Origin: Algoriphagus terrigena DSM 22685
GTDB lineage: Bacteria > Bacteroidota > Bacteroidia > Cytophagales > Cyclobacteriaceae
Assembly (NCBI RefSeq): GCF_000429445.1
Contig: NZ_AUBW01000004.1
Span: 1-64,000, forward strand
DNA: 64,000 nt
Direction: 5' to 3'
Positions 26,736 to 33,633 of the stretch are shown here, one piece after another (position 1 is the stretch's first letter; every line of letters begins with the position of its first letter). Made by a program: the position numbers and the translations under genes. Under the pieces are notes generated by a model. That model searched no databases, had not been told where the DNA came from, and worked only from the letters and a program-made list of their open reading frames with translations.

Positions 26736-27930
26736 AAGAATAAAGATCTAAAACGTCCATCTGCAAGAACTCCTGCCAAGGGATTCCGTCCGTCCCGATG
26801 ACCAAGGATTTTTCGGGATGATATTGCCGGGCGAAGGAATTCAAACCGGTCAGACTGCCCACTTTGGAAGTCTTAACCTCCAGAGCGATAATTCGCTTTT
26901 TGTATTCTACCACAAAATCCACCTCATCATTCCCTTCCCGCCAGTAGTAGATGTTCAGTTTCTTCTCCTTGAAAGCCTGATTGATCAGATGTGCTCCCAC
27001 GGCAGACTCAACCCACCGCCCCCAAGCCCGATGATCTGCGAGCAGCGTCTCTCGGGTTTCATTCGTGATACCAGACATGATGGCGGTATTGTGAACCATG
27101 AATTTGGGAACAGACGAACGCTTACGGACGAGATTGGGACTGTATTTCTCCAAGCCTGCCAAAAGCCCTGCTTCATTAAGCAGCGCCAGGTAATTGGCCA
27201 GCGTAGTCGTGTTACCAGCATCAGACAGCTGTCCCATGATTTTGGTAAAACTGAGAACCTGACCAGAATAGGCCGATCCTATCTCGAATAACCTCCGCAT
27301 CAGGGCCGGCTTATCCACTCGGGTCAGCATGAGGATATCCTTGGAAATACTCGTCTCCAACAAGGAATCACGAACGTAATTCTTCCAACGGTCTTCATCG
27401 TCCCTCAGCGTAATCGCGCCCGGATAGCCTCCGTACCAGATGTACTCTTCCGCAGTCAATGCGAAAGCATCCCTCATCTCCCGATAAGACCAATGTCCCA
27501 AATACAATGATTCAAATCTCCCTGCCAAAGACTCTGTCAGGCCCTGCTGCAGCATGAGCCGCGAAGATCCCAACAGCACCACTCGAATATCCCGATCCTC
27601 CGCGGTATCTCTGTCCCACTCCGCCTTGACCTGCTCGCTCCAGTTGTCAATCTTCTGCACCTCGTCAATGACCAGCAAATAGGGGACTTCAGGATTTTGA
27701 GCTTGCTTCAGCCGGGCTGTCTCCCACTGTTGAGCGATCCACACCCGATCAGTTGCCGGCACGGCGTCCGCTGCCACGAGCGTATTTGGCGCATCCATGT
27801 CTTTGATTACCTGGCGTACGAGCGTAGTCTTGCCGACCTGCCGAGGGCCATAGATCACCTGAATGAACCTGCGTGGCTCATCTTGAAGACGTTTTTGGAT
27901 GCTTGCTTTTTCTGCTCTCTGGTACGCCAT
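26734..27930 (-). CDS. AAA ATPase with C-terminal DUF4143 domain
   Basis: 398 residues. The AAA_14 module has Walker A GPRQVGKT (28-35), Walker B LLVIDE (85-90) and a sensor-like LLGSSRLML. The C-terminal DUF4143 part contains winged-helix-like QLSDAGNTTTLANYLALLNEAGLL and a nuclease-fold-like NDEVDFV...IALEVK (PD-(D/E)XK-type spacing). Such genes occur in many copies in Bacteroidota, and their function is not established. The gene stands alone between two copies of a double-palindrome module; one copy begins 6 bp upstream of its ATG. This layout suggests autoregulation or a mobile one-gene cassette. Confidence 0.9.
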   Translation of the reverse strand: MAYQRAEKASIQKRLQDEPRRFIQVIYGPRQVGKTTLVRQVIKDMDAPNTLVAADAVPATDRVWIAQQWETARLKQAQNPEVPYLLVIDEVQKIDNWSEQVKAEWDRDTAEDRDIRVVLLGSSRLMLQQGLTESLAGRFESLYLGHWSYREMRDAFALTAEEYIWYGGYPGAITLRDDEDRWKNYVRDSLLETSISKDILMLTRVDKPALMRRLFEIGSAYSGQVLSFTKIMGQLSDAGNTTTLANYLALLNEAGLLAGLEKYSPNLVRKRSSVPKFMVHNTAIMSGITNETRETLLADHRAWGRWVESAVGAHLINQAFKEKKLNIYYWREGNDEVDFVVEYKKRIIALEVKTSKVGSLTGLNSFARQYHPEKSLVIGTDGIPWQEFLQMDVLDLYS

Positions 27931-27936
27931 TGTACA

Positions 27937-27980
27937 TTTACTCTATATCCTGAGTAAATTTACTCAATACATTGAGTAAA
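27937..27980. repeat. double-palindrome module, right copy (leader of ATPase gene)
   Basis: Two abutting 22-bp dyads: 27937-27958 (TTTACTCTA, 4 nt, CTGAGTAAA) and 27959-27980 (TTTACTCAA, TACA, TTGAGTAAA; 9-bp perfect arms). The module lies 6 bp upstream of the ATPase ATG (27930). A TTTG (28025-28022 on the minus strand) is a possible -33 element, in which case the dyads fall near or after the transcription start. They could be operators for a dimeric repressor or tandem RNA hairpins covering the ribosome-binding region. Confidence 0.85.
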
Positions 27981-28093
27981 TTCCAAGTACATCGTTTATT
28001 TTATTTATTATCAGACACTTACAAAAACATTTTTAAGCCCAAAAAAGCATGTTATTGGGCTATTCGACAAATCCGAGAGACTCGAAAAGACAA

Positions 28094-28126
28094 AAAAATA
28101 CCCCGACAACCTGCCGGGGATTTTTT
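28094..28126. terminator. bidirectional terminator after the hydrolase gene
   Basis: Stem CCCCG / CGGGG with a 9-nt loop (28101-28119) is flanked by an A-run on the left and a T-run on the right, so it can work in both directions. It ends the hydrolase transcript (minus strand) and isolates the ATPase gene upstream region. Confidence 0.7.
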
Positions 28127-28167
28127 AACTAAATAGACCTTACAAGAAATCGAGTATGGCCCATTGG

Positions 28168-28779
28168 CTACATAAAAATTTTATGGTTTACCCAGTTTAT
28201 TTCGTCCGTCCGGATCGTGTGATCCGGATCCTCATATAGCTTGACGGTCACGTCTGCTCCCATTTTGCGAAGCAGATCGGCCGATTCATTTATCCTTTTA
28301 GCAGGGACGTGAAAATCCCTGTCACTGCTACCGATGAAAACCGGCGTACCCGAAAAATCTCCCGAATACTTTTCCGCATCGAGCTTTTCCCCAATCAAGC
28401 CTCCGGTGAAGGCCACTATCCCTCCAAATTTGGCGGCATTACGTGCGGCGAACTCTAAGCTGAGACAGGCTCCCTGCGAGAATCCCAGCAGGTAAATCTG
28501 CTCATTTGGAATTCCGGCTTTCAAGATCTCTGTTCGAGCTTCTTCGAGCGTTTCAAGAGACTGCTCTAGGGAAACTTTATTCCCAGCATCCGAGGCCATA
28601 AATCCAAACGGATACCAGGAATTTCCGTTCGCCTGAGGCGCCAAAATTGCATAATCGGTCAAATTCAGGTAAGAACTAAGGGATAAGATACTGTCAGCGG
28701 TAGCTCCACGGCCATGAATCAGAATGATTGCTTTCTTAGCTTCCGTCAGGGGAATCCCTTTCCTTTTGACATCATACAT
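28168..28779 (-). CDS. alpha/beta hydrolase, MhqD/phospholipase-carboxylesterase family
   Basis: 203 residues from the ATG at 28779 (28794 is possible). The alpha/beta-hydrolase core is complete: oxyanion region IILIHGRGAT, nucleophile GFSQGACLSLEF, catalytic Asp region IGSSDRDFHVP, and catalytic His DPDHTI. The family includes B. subtilis MhqD, a quinone/catechol-stress hydrolase. Its start overlaps the end of the ring-cleaving dioxygenase gene by 8 bp, so the two are probably coupled. Substrate is not known. Confidence 0.87.
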   Translation of the reverse strand: MYDVKRKGIPLTEAKKAIILIHGRGATADSILSLSSYLNLTDYAILAPQANGNSWYPFGFMASDAGNKVSLEQSLETLEEARTEILKAGIPNEQIYLLGFSQGACLSLEFAARNAAKFGGIVAFTGGLIGEKLDAEKYSGDFSGTPVFIGSSDRDFHVPAKRINESADLLRKMGADVTVKLYEDPDHTIRTDEINWVNHKIFM

Positions 28780-29722
28780 AGGATTCGAAATCAAGTTTTA
28801 CGGGAGCAAGATTCTTTTCTATTCTTTCTCGGCTAGGCTCTGCCCATTCCGGCAATTTGATCAACTCACCCAAATGCGCTTCGTCTTCGTCAATCGCAAA
28901 GCCAGGCTCGTCGGTAGCTACCTCAAACAGAACTCCTCCCGGCTCGCGGAAATAGATTGACGTGAAGTAGTTTCTATCCTTTACCTCGGTTACCATGTAT
29001 CCATTCTGCATCAGGATTTCCTGAACAGCCAATTGAGACGCCGAATTTTCGGTCCTAAAGGCGATATGGTGCACGGTGCCTGCGCTCTGGGAGCCTCTCC
29101 GACCGTTTGGATTGACCAAAATATCTACAATATCTCCAGGCTTACCTTCAGTGCCATATCGAAACCGATCCCCTTCCTGTCCGATCACCTTGTAATTCAT
29201 GTGACGAGTCAAAAGCTGTTCGGTCAGTTCCTTAGATTGGAGGTTCAGCGTTGCACCGTAAAAGCCTCTGATCGAATGCTCAGCAGGAATGTGACCATAA
29301 GTCCATCCCGGACGCTCATCCGAATCATTAGCCACCAGCTCGATACCCATGCTGTCATGGTCTTCGAAACGAATCAATTTTTCTCCAAACCTGGTTTGCA
29401 CGTCAGATACGGAAACACCAAACTTCTTCAGCCGCTCTATCCAATAGTCCAATGAATCTTTGCCGATGGAAAAGGCCGTGTAAGTCAGCTCTCCTGTTCC
29501 CTTGGAGCCTTTTCTCGCACCTGTAAAGGGAAAGGTCGTGAAGACAGTCCCCGGCCTACCCAACTCATCACCGAAATAAAAGTGATAGACGTCGGGAGCA
29601 TCAAAGTTGATGGTCTTCTTCACCAATCTCAATCCCAAGATTCCGGAGTAGAAATCGACGTTCTGTTGAGGATTTCCGGCGATCGCTGTGATGTGGTGGA
29701 TGCCGGTGATTAATGGTTTCAT
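28772..29722 (-). CDS. ring-cleaving dioxygenase, MhqO/LinE-type (glyoxalase fold)
   Basis: 316 residues in two VOC modules. The first starts ITGIHHITAIAGNPQQNVDF and GILGLRLVKKTINFD; the second contains GTVHHIAFRTEN and ends with FREPGGVLFEVATDEPGF. The paired His/Glu metal ligands are in HHI and EVATDEPGF contexts. The family opens (halo)hydroquinone or catechol-like rings with Fe(II). It is followed by the hydrolase, matching the mhqO-mhqD pairing of Bacillus. A terminator separates it from yceI upstream, so it must have its own start of transcription between 29722 and 29746, or rely on partial read-through. Confidence 0.88.
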   Translation of the reverse strand: MKPLITGIHHITAIAGNPQQNVDFYSGILGLRLVKKTINFDAPDVYHFYFGDELGRPGTVFTTFPFTGARKGSKGTGELTYTAFSIGKDSLDYWIERLKKFGVSVSDVQTRFGEKLIRFEDHDSMGIELVANDSDERPGWTYGHIPAEHSIRGFYGATLNLQSKELTEQLLTRHMNYKVIGQEGDRFRYGTEGKPGDIVDILVNPNGRRGSQSAGTVHHIAFRTENSASQLAVQEILMQNGYMVTEVKDRNYFTSIYFREPGGVLFEVATDEPGFAIDEDEAHLGELIKLPEWAEPSRERIEKNLAPVKLDFESYV

Positions 29723-29745
29723 GGTTGTTCCTTTCTTTTTTGGGT

Positions 29746-29772
29746 AAAAAAAAGCTGCCCGAAGGCAGCTTT
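29746..29772 (-). terminator. terminator after the YceI gene
   Basis: A 9-bp perfect stem AAAGCTGCC / GGCAGCTTT with a CGAA tetraloop (29751-29772) is followed on the minus strand by an eight-base T run. It lies between yceI (ends 29779) and the dioxygenase (starts 29722). Confidence 0.8.
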
Positions 29773-29778
29773 CATTAA

Positions 29779-30333
29779 TTAGGCTGTAGCTTCTTCGGAA
29801 ACTTCTACTTGCTGTTTGACCAGCTGGACGCTCAGGTGCAATCTTACTTGATCACTAACCACCACACTTCCGGCTTCGGTCACTGCGGACCAAGTCAAAC
29901 CAAACTCTTTTCGGGAAATTTTCCCTTCGATCTCAAATCCGGCTTTGGTCTGTCCCCAAGGATCAGCCACTACTCCGCCAAACTCAACATCAAGCTCTAC
30001 TTCCTTCTTATTTCCCCGGATTTCCAGCTCGCCGACCAGCTTGTGCTCGCCGCCTACTTTGGTGATATTTCCAGAGAAAGTCAATTTAGGATAATTCTCT
30101 GCGTCAAAGAAATCTGCAGATTTCAAGTGCGCATCACGATCTTTCTGATTGGTATCAATGCTGTTTACGTCTGCCGTAAAGCTCACTTTTGCTCCTTCGA
30201 AATCGTCATTGGCAGATTCTGCCGCTCCTTCAAATTCCTTGAAAAACCCTGTAACGGTTGAAATCACCAGGTGCTTTACTTTGAAAGATACTTCTGAGTG
30301 AGTTGTGTCGATACTCCATTTTGTAGTGCTCAT
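29779..30333 (-). CDS. YceI family protein (cytoplasmic form)
   Basis: 184 residues forming one lipocalin-like YceI domain: WSIDTTHSEVSFKVKHLVIS, FEGAAESANDDFEGAKVSF, DRDAHLKSADFFDAENYPKLTF, LVGELEIRGNKKEVELDVEF, and SRKEFGLTWSAVTEAG near the end. No signal peptide is present, unlike E. coli YceI, so it probably stays in the cytoplasm. The family binds isoprenoids or polyisoprenoid quinones. It follows marR by 79 bp that include an 18-bp perfect palindrome. Its place between a MarR regulator and a quinone dioxygenase suggests a role in handling quinones. Confidence 0.9.
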   Translation of the reverse strand: MSTTKWSIDTTHSEVSFKVKHLVISTVTGFFKEFEGAAESANDDFEGAKVSFTADVNSIDTNQKDRDAHLKSADFFDAENYPKLTFSGNITKVGGEHKLVGELEIRGNKKEVELDVEFGGVVADPWGQTKAGFEIEGKISRKEFGLTWSAVTEAGSVVVSDQVRLHLSVQLVKQQVEVSEEATA

Positions 30334-30387
30334 AATTGGTCTGATTTATTTGTTTTTGAAAATTAATTTGTGTTTACATTATTTGTA

Positions 30388-30405
30388 TAGACATATATAT
30401 GTCTA
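30388..30405. promoter_or_regulatory. 18-bp perfect palindrome, candidate MarR operator upstream of yceI
   Basis: TAGACATATATATGTCTA is fully self-complementary and lies 7 bp past the marR stop, 55 bp before the yceI ATG. It is preceded by TTTGTA, as is the second palindrome ahead of marR. MarR-family dimers bind such 16-20 bp AT-rich palindromes. Binding by the adjacent MarR is inferred. Confidence 0.6.
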
Positions 30406-30412
30406 AATTTTT

Positions 30413-30865
30413 TTACCCTCTCAACTTGTCTAGTAAATCATTCAGCTGGATTGCCTCGTCATTCGTCAGATTGATATACTCTACGTTACTTTCCTCCACC
30501 TGCTTCTGAATCGTTTTCAGCAATTCAAGCCCTTTCTCGGTGATCAGGATATCAACCTGCCTCCGGTCCGCCGGACATTCATTTCTTTCGACAAGACCTT
30601 TCATCTTCAGTTTTTCTACCAGACGCGAAGCATTGGACATTTTGTTAAGCATGCGATCCTGAATGGAAGAAACCGTCGTGGGCACGCCGTTTTGACCTTT
30701 CAATATTCTCAAGACATTGTATTGCTCAGGAGAAAGATCATGCGGCTTGAACAGCACACTCTGGGCGGTCACCAAATAGCTGTGGGTATAGATCAGATTC
30801 ACAACCGCTTTGTTAAACTGGTCTTTGAATTCCTTCTGCTGAATTGCTTCTTCTATCTTTCCCAT
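30413..30865 (-). CDS. MarR family transcriptional regulator
   Basis: 150 residues, standard MarR length. The winged helix spans about 50-110: LSPEQYNVLRILKG, TVSSIQDRMLNKMSNASRLVEKL (recognition helix), KGLVERNECPADRRQVDILITEKG (wing with the DxRxx motif). Helices at both ends form the dimer interface. No conserved N-terminal cysteine of the OhrR type is seen. Its promoter carries a palindrome over the -7 element, so it probably represses itself and the yceI/dioxygenase/hydrolase genes that follow. Confidence 0.9.
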   Translation of the reverse strand: MGKIEEAIQQKEFKDQFNKAVVNLIYTHSYLVTAQSVLFKPHDLSPEQYNVLRILKGQNGVPTTVSSIQDRMLNKMSNASRLVEKLKMKGLVERNECPADRRQVDILITEKGLELLKTIQKQVEESNVEYINLTNDEAIQLNDLLDKLRG

Positions 30866-30875
30866 TTTATTTCAC

Positions 30876-30930
30876 TTTGTATTTAATGTATATACATACA
30901 AATGTAAGCAAAGGTTTCAATCCCCTCAAA
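30876..30930 (-). promoter_or_regulatory. marR promoter with overlapping palindromic operator
   Basis: Minus strand: TTTG (30930-30927), 20-base spacer, TACATTTG (30906-30899), a full match to the Bacteroidota promoter. A dyad TTTGTAT-N13-ATACAAA covers 30876-30902 with a 12-bp perfect palindromic core ATGTATATACAT (30886-30897), overlapping the -7 element and the predicted start near 30895. This is the geometry of an autorepressor site. Confidence 0.65.
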
Positions 30931-30982
30931 AAAATGTGAAATATTTTCAAATCTATCAATCCGAAGGGTTTCAAAGCAAAAA

Positions 30983-31012
30983 GAGAGAATGAAGGACCGA
31001 CTTCATTCTCTC
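30983..31012 (-). terminator. terminator of the amidohydrolase gene
   Basis: A 12-bp perfect stem GAGAGAATGAAG / CTTCATTCTCTC with a 6-nt loop lies 21 bp past the stop codon, followed on the minus strand by TTTTTGC. Confidence 0.75.
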
Positions 31013-31033
31013 TCCAAGCGCTCCCTTCGAAAA

Positions 31034-32623
31034 TCACCAGTCCAGTCCAGGCTGAGTGATTTGGTAGTTTTCTTTTGCTTTTTGCTCGTCGACAATCTTA
31101 CGGACGTCTTCCAGTAATTTTTTAGCATCATAGACAATTCCGTCTTTAACGGTGTATTTGACACCGCCTACCCGAACAGGCTCGTTTTGATCATTGATTC
31201 GAATCGTCCCTGTTCCATAGAGAACTTTTAGATTTTGAAGCGGGTTTTCCTCCACGATCACAAAATCAGCCAATTTCCCGACTTCAACCGTTCCAATCTC
31301 CTTCTCCATTCCCATGGCCTCGGCTCCACTCAAGGTGGCGGCACGAATGACTTCGAGTGGATGAAATCCAGCTTCTCGGAGTAACTCAAGTTCCCGGATA
31401 TACGCAAATCCATACAACTGATAGATGAATCCGGAGTCAGAACCTGCCGTGACACGTCCCCCTCTATTTTTGTATTCATTTACAAAAGTCATCCAAAGTC
31501 TGTAATTCTCTTTCCAAAGCACTTCCTCCTCTGTGGTCCAGTCGAACCAATAGGAACCATGTGACTGTCGGCTTGGGGCATAAAACCTCCAAAGGGAGGG
31601 CAAAGTATAGACGGTATGCCACTCCTGAGTCCGAGCACGCATCAGATCCCGATTTGCCTCATAGATATTGAATGTCGGATCCAGCGTAAAATCCAATTCG
31701 ATCAGCTCATTCATGACCTTGTTCCAATGCTCTGAAAAAGGAGGAGCTGCCTGTTTCCAAAGCTTCCCGGCCTCAGAGAATCGATGCTGCTCATTCTGAT
31801 AGTTATAATCCAGTCGGAAGTCCTGGATAGTCCGGTTTTCAAATAGTGCCTCTGGCAATCCATACCAATGCTCCATTGCCGTCAATCCAGCACGAGCGGA
31901 ATTCAGGACATTCCAACGGGCCACATCCAATTGCTGATGATGCATGATGGATCGAAGGCCTATCTTTTTGTTTTCGGAAATAGCCGCTTCCATCACTTCG
32001 GGATTAGCGCCGAAGAACTTAATCCCGTCTGCACCTTTGGCTTTGTTTTGATTGACCCAAGCTTTGGCTTGAGCCGCCGTGGTAATCGGCACCTCTGATT
32101 TTTGACCAAAAGAAGTATAGGCGAGGATTCGGGGTGCGGTGATCTCGTTGGCCAGAGATTTTTTCTTTTGATCCAAAACCCAATCCAGTCCATTCCCGGC
32201 TGAAGGGTCCTTGATCGTGGTGACACCATGAGCCATCCAAAGTTTATAGACATATTCTGCCGGCGTTCCCTGACCCTCACCTCCGATATGCCCATGTGAA
32301 TCCACAAAGCCGGGAAGCAAATAGTGCCCTTCCAAATCAAGAATCTGGGTGGTGGAATCTGCTTTGGGTCGGCGATTGTCATTAATCGGAAGTCCGGGAT
32401 AGCCCACGATTCGGATCTGGGTGATCCGATTTTTTTCCACCACGATATCCACCGGCCCGACAGGCGGCGCACCGGTTCCGTCGATGAGGGTCACCCCTCG
32501 GATGATCAATTTAATATACGGACCTTCTCCTTCTGCTCTAGCAGGTGCAGGTGTGATCTGCGAGAAGGCCTGCACGGTCAATGCAAAACACGCACAGGCC
32601 GTGAGTAAAAGTCTTTTCAACAT
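31034..32623 (-). CDS. secreted metal-dependent amidohydrolase (imidazolonepropionase-like)
   Basis: 529 residues with a signal peptide (LLLTACACFALTVQAFSQ). The amidohydrolase TIM barrel shows LIDGTGAPPVGPVDIVVEKN, LEGHYLLPGFVDSHGHIGGEG (metal-binding His-Gly-His), GADGIKFFG, IMHHQQLDV, TAGSDSGFIYQLYG (metal Asp) and the C-terminal strand GTVEVGKLADFVIVEENPLQNL. It probably hydrolyses a cyclic amide or dipeptide-like bond in the periplasm. It is a single-gene unit between terminators; the substrate is unknown. Confidence 0.9.
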   Translation of the reverse strand: MLKRLLLTACACFALTVQAFSQITPAPARAEGEGPYIKLIIRGVTLIDGTGAPPVGPVDIVVEKNRITQIRIVGYPGLPINDNRRPKADSTTQILDLEGHYLLPGFVDSHGHIGGEGQGTPAEYVYKLWMAHGVTTIKDPSAGNGLDWVLDQKKKSLANEITAPRILAYTSFGQKSEVPITTAAQAKAWVNQNKAKGADGIKFFGANPEVMEAAISENKKIGLRSIMHHQQLDVARWNVLNSARAGLTAMEHWYGLPEALFENRTIQDFRLDYNYQNEQHRFSEAGKLWKQAAPPFSEHWNKVMNELIELDFTLDPTFNIYEANRDLMRARTQEWHTVYTLPSLWRFYAPSRQSHGSYWFDWTTEEEVLWKENYRLWMTFVNEYKNRGGRVTAGSDSGFIYQLYGFAYIRELELLREAGFHPLEVIRAATLSGAEAMGMEKEIGTVEVGKLADFVIVEENPLQNLKVLYGTGTIRINDQNEPVRVGGVKYTVKDGIVYDAKKLLEDVRKIVDEQKAKENYQITQPGLDW

Positions 32624-32702
32624 AAGATGGTGGTTTGATTAAATTAAAAGATAAAACAAAATGCCGCAGGAAAAAATGGAATTCGGACAGCCGGACACCA
32701 TT

Positions 32703-32731
32703 AAAAAAGCCCGACTGTTTCCAGCCGGGCT
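32703..32731 (-). terminator. terminator after fabI, end of the bamD-fabI run
   Basis: Stem AGCCCG-A / CGGGCT with a GC-rich centre and an A-run on the left (T-run on the minus strand) lies 24 bp beyond the fabI stop. It fits as the 3' end of the six-gene transcript. Confidence 0.75.
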
Positions 32732-32754
32732 CATTTGGGGTCGTTTTTTGATTT

Positions 32755-33570
32755 TTATAAATCCTTGAACTTCTCCATGATGTCCTCGGAGATCCCGGTA
32801 AAGGAATAGCCTCCGTCATGGAAGAGATTCTGCATCGTAACCATTCGGGTGAGGTCAGAGAACATGGTCACGATGTAATCCGCACAAGCCTCAGCAGACG
32901 CATTTCCCAAAGGAGAAAGCGCCTCAGCGAAGTTGTAAAAAGAATCAAATCCGCCGATGCCTGATCCGGCAGTAGTTTTGGTTGGAGACTGGGAGATAGT
33001 ATTGACACGTACCTTTTTCAGTTTTCCATAGCGATATCCATATCCTCTGGCGATGCTCTCCAGCAAGGCTTTGGCATCCGCCATATCTGTATAGAAAGGA
33101 AATACGCGTTGGGCAGCAATGTAAGAAAGACCGACTATGGATCCCCATTCGTTCATCGAGTCCGTTTTCTCAGCCACTTGCATCATCTTGTGAAATGAAA
33201 CCGCGGAGACGTCGTATGACTTCATCGCCCACTCATAATTCAGGTCTCCGTAAGATCTTCCCTTCCGGATATTTGGCGACATCCCGATGGAATGCAGGAG
33301 AAAATCAAAGTTTCCACCCAAAAACTCCTTGGATTCCGCGTACAGCTTTTCGATATCTTCAACCGAAGTCGCATCCGCAGGCACCACGATCGTATTGCAC
33401 TCCTGTGCAAGCTCGTTGATAGCACCCATCCGCATTGCGATCGGGGCGTTGGTGAGTACAAACCTTCCACCCTGTTCTTTGACTTTCAGTGCAGTTTTCC
33501 AGGCAATTGAGTTTTCATCCAGTGCACCTGTGATGATCCCCACTTTTCCTTTGAGCAAATTTTCTGGCAT
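32755..33570 (-). CDS. fabI: enoyl-[acyl-carrier-protein] reductase (NADH) FabI
   Basis: 271 residues of the FabI short-chain reductase type. NADH-binding start KVGIITGALDENSIAWK has the FabI GxxxxxSIA motif. The catalytic Tyr-X6-Lys appears as YTDMADAK, and substrate-side residues are in VRVNTISQSPTKTTAGSGI. It catalyses the last step of fatty-acid elongation. It is the last gene of the bamD-rpoZ-coaBC-porD-recN-fabI run, 63 bp after recN. Confidence 0.96.
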   Translation of the reverse strand: MPENLLKGKVGIITGALDENSIAWKTALKVKEQGGRFVLTNAPIAMRMGAINELAQECNTIVVPADATSVEDIEKLYAESKEFLGGNFDFLLHSIGMSPNIRKGRSYGDLNYEWAMKSYDVSAVSFHKMMQVAEKTDSMNEWGSIVGLSYIAAQRVFPFYTDMADAKALLESIARGYGYRYGKLKKVRVNTISQSPTKTTAGSGIGGFDSFYNFAEALSPLGNASAEACADYIVTMFSDLTRMVTMQNLFHDGGYSFTGISEDIMEKFKDL

Positions 33571-33633
33571 ATAGCTTTTGGATTGATTTCAAAAATTCTG
33601 CGTAAAAATAGGGAAAATTCGGCATTACTCCCC

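Noticed and set aside
26530-28100. Insertion sequence around the DUF4143 ATPase
   Set aside because: There is no transposase, the flanking repeats are direct rather than terminal inverted repeats, and no target-site duplication was found.
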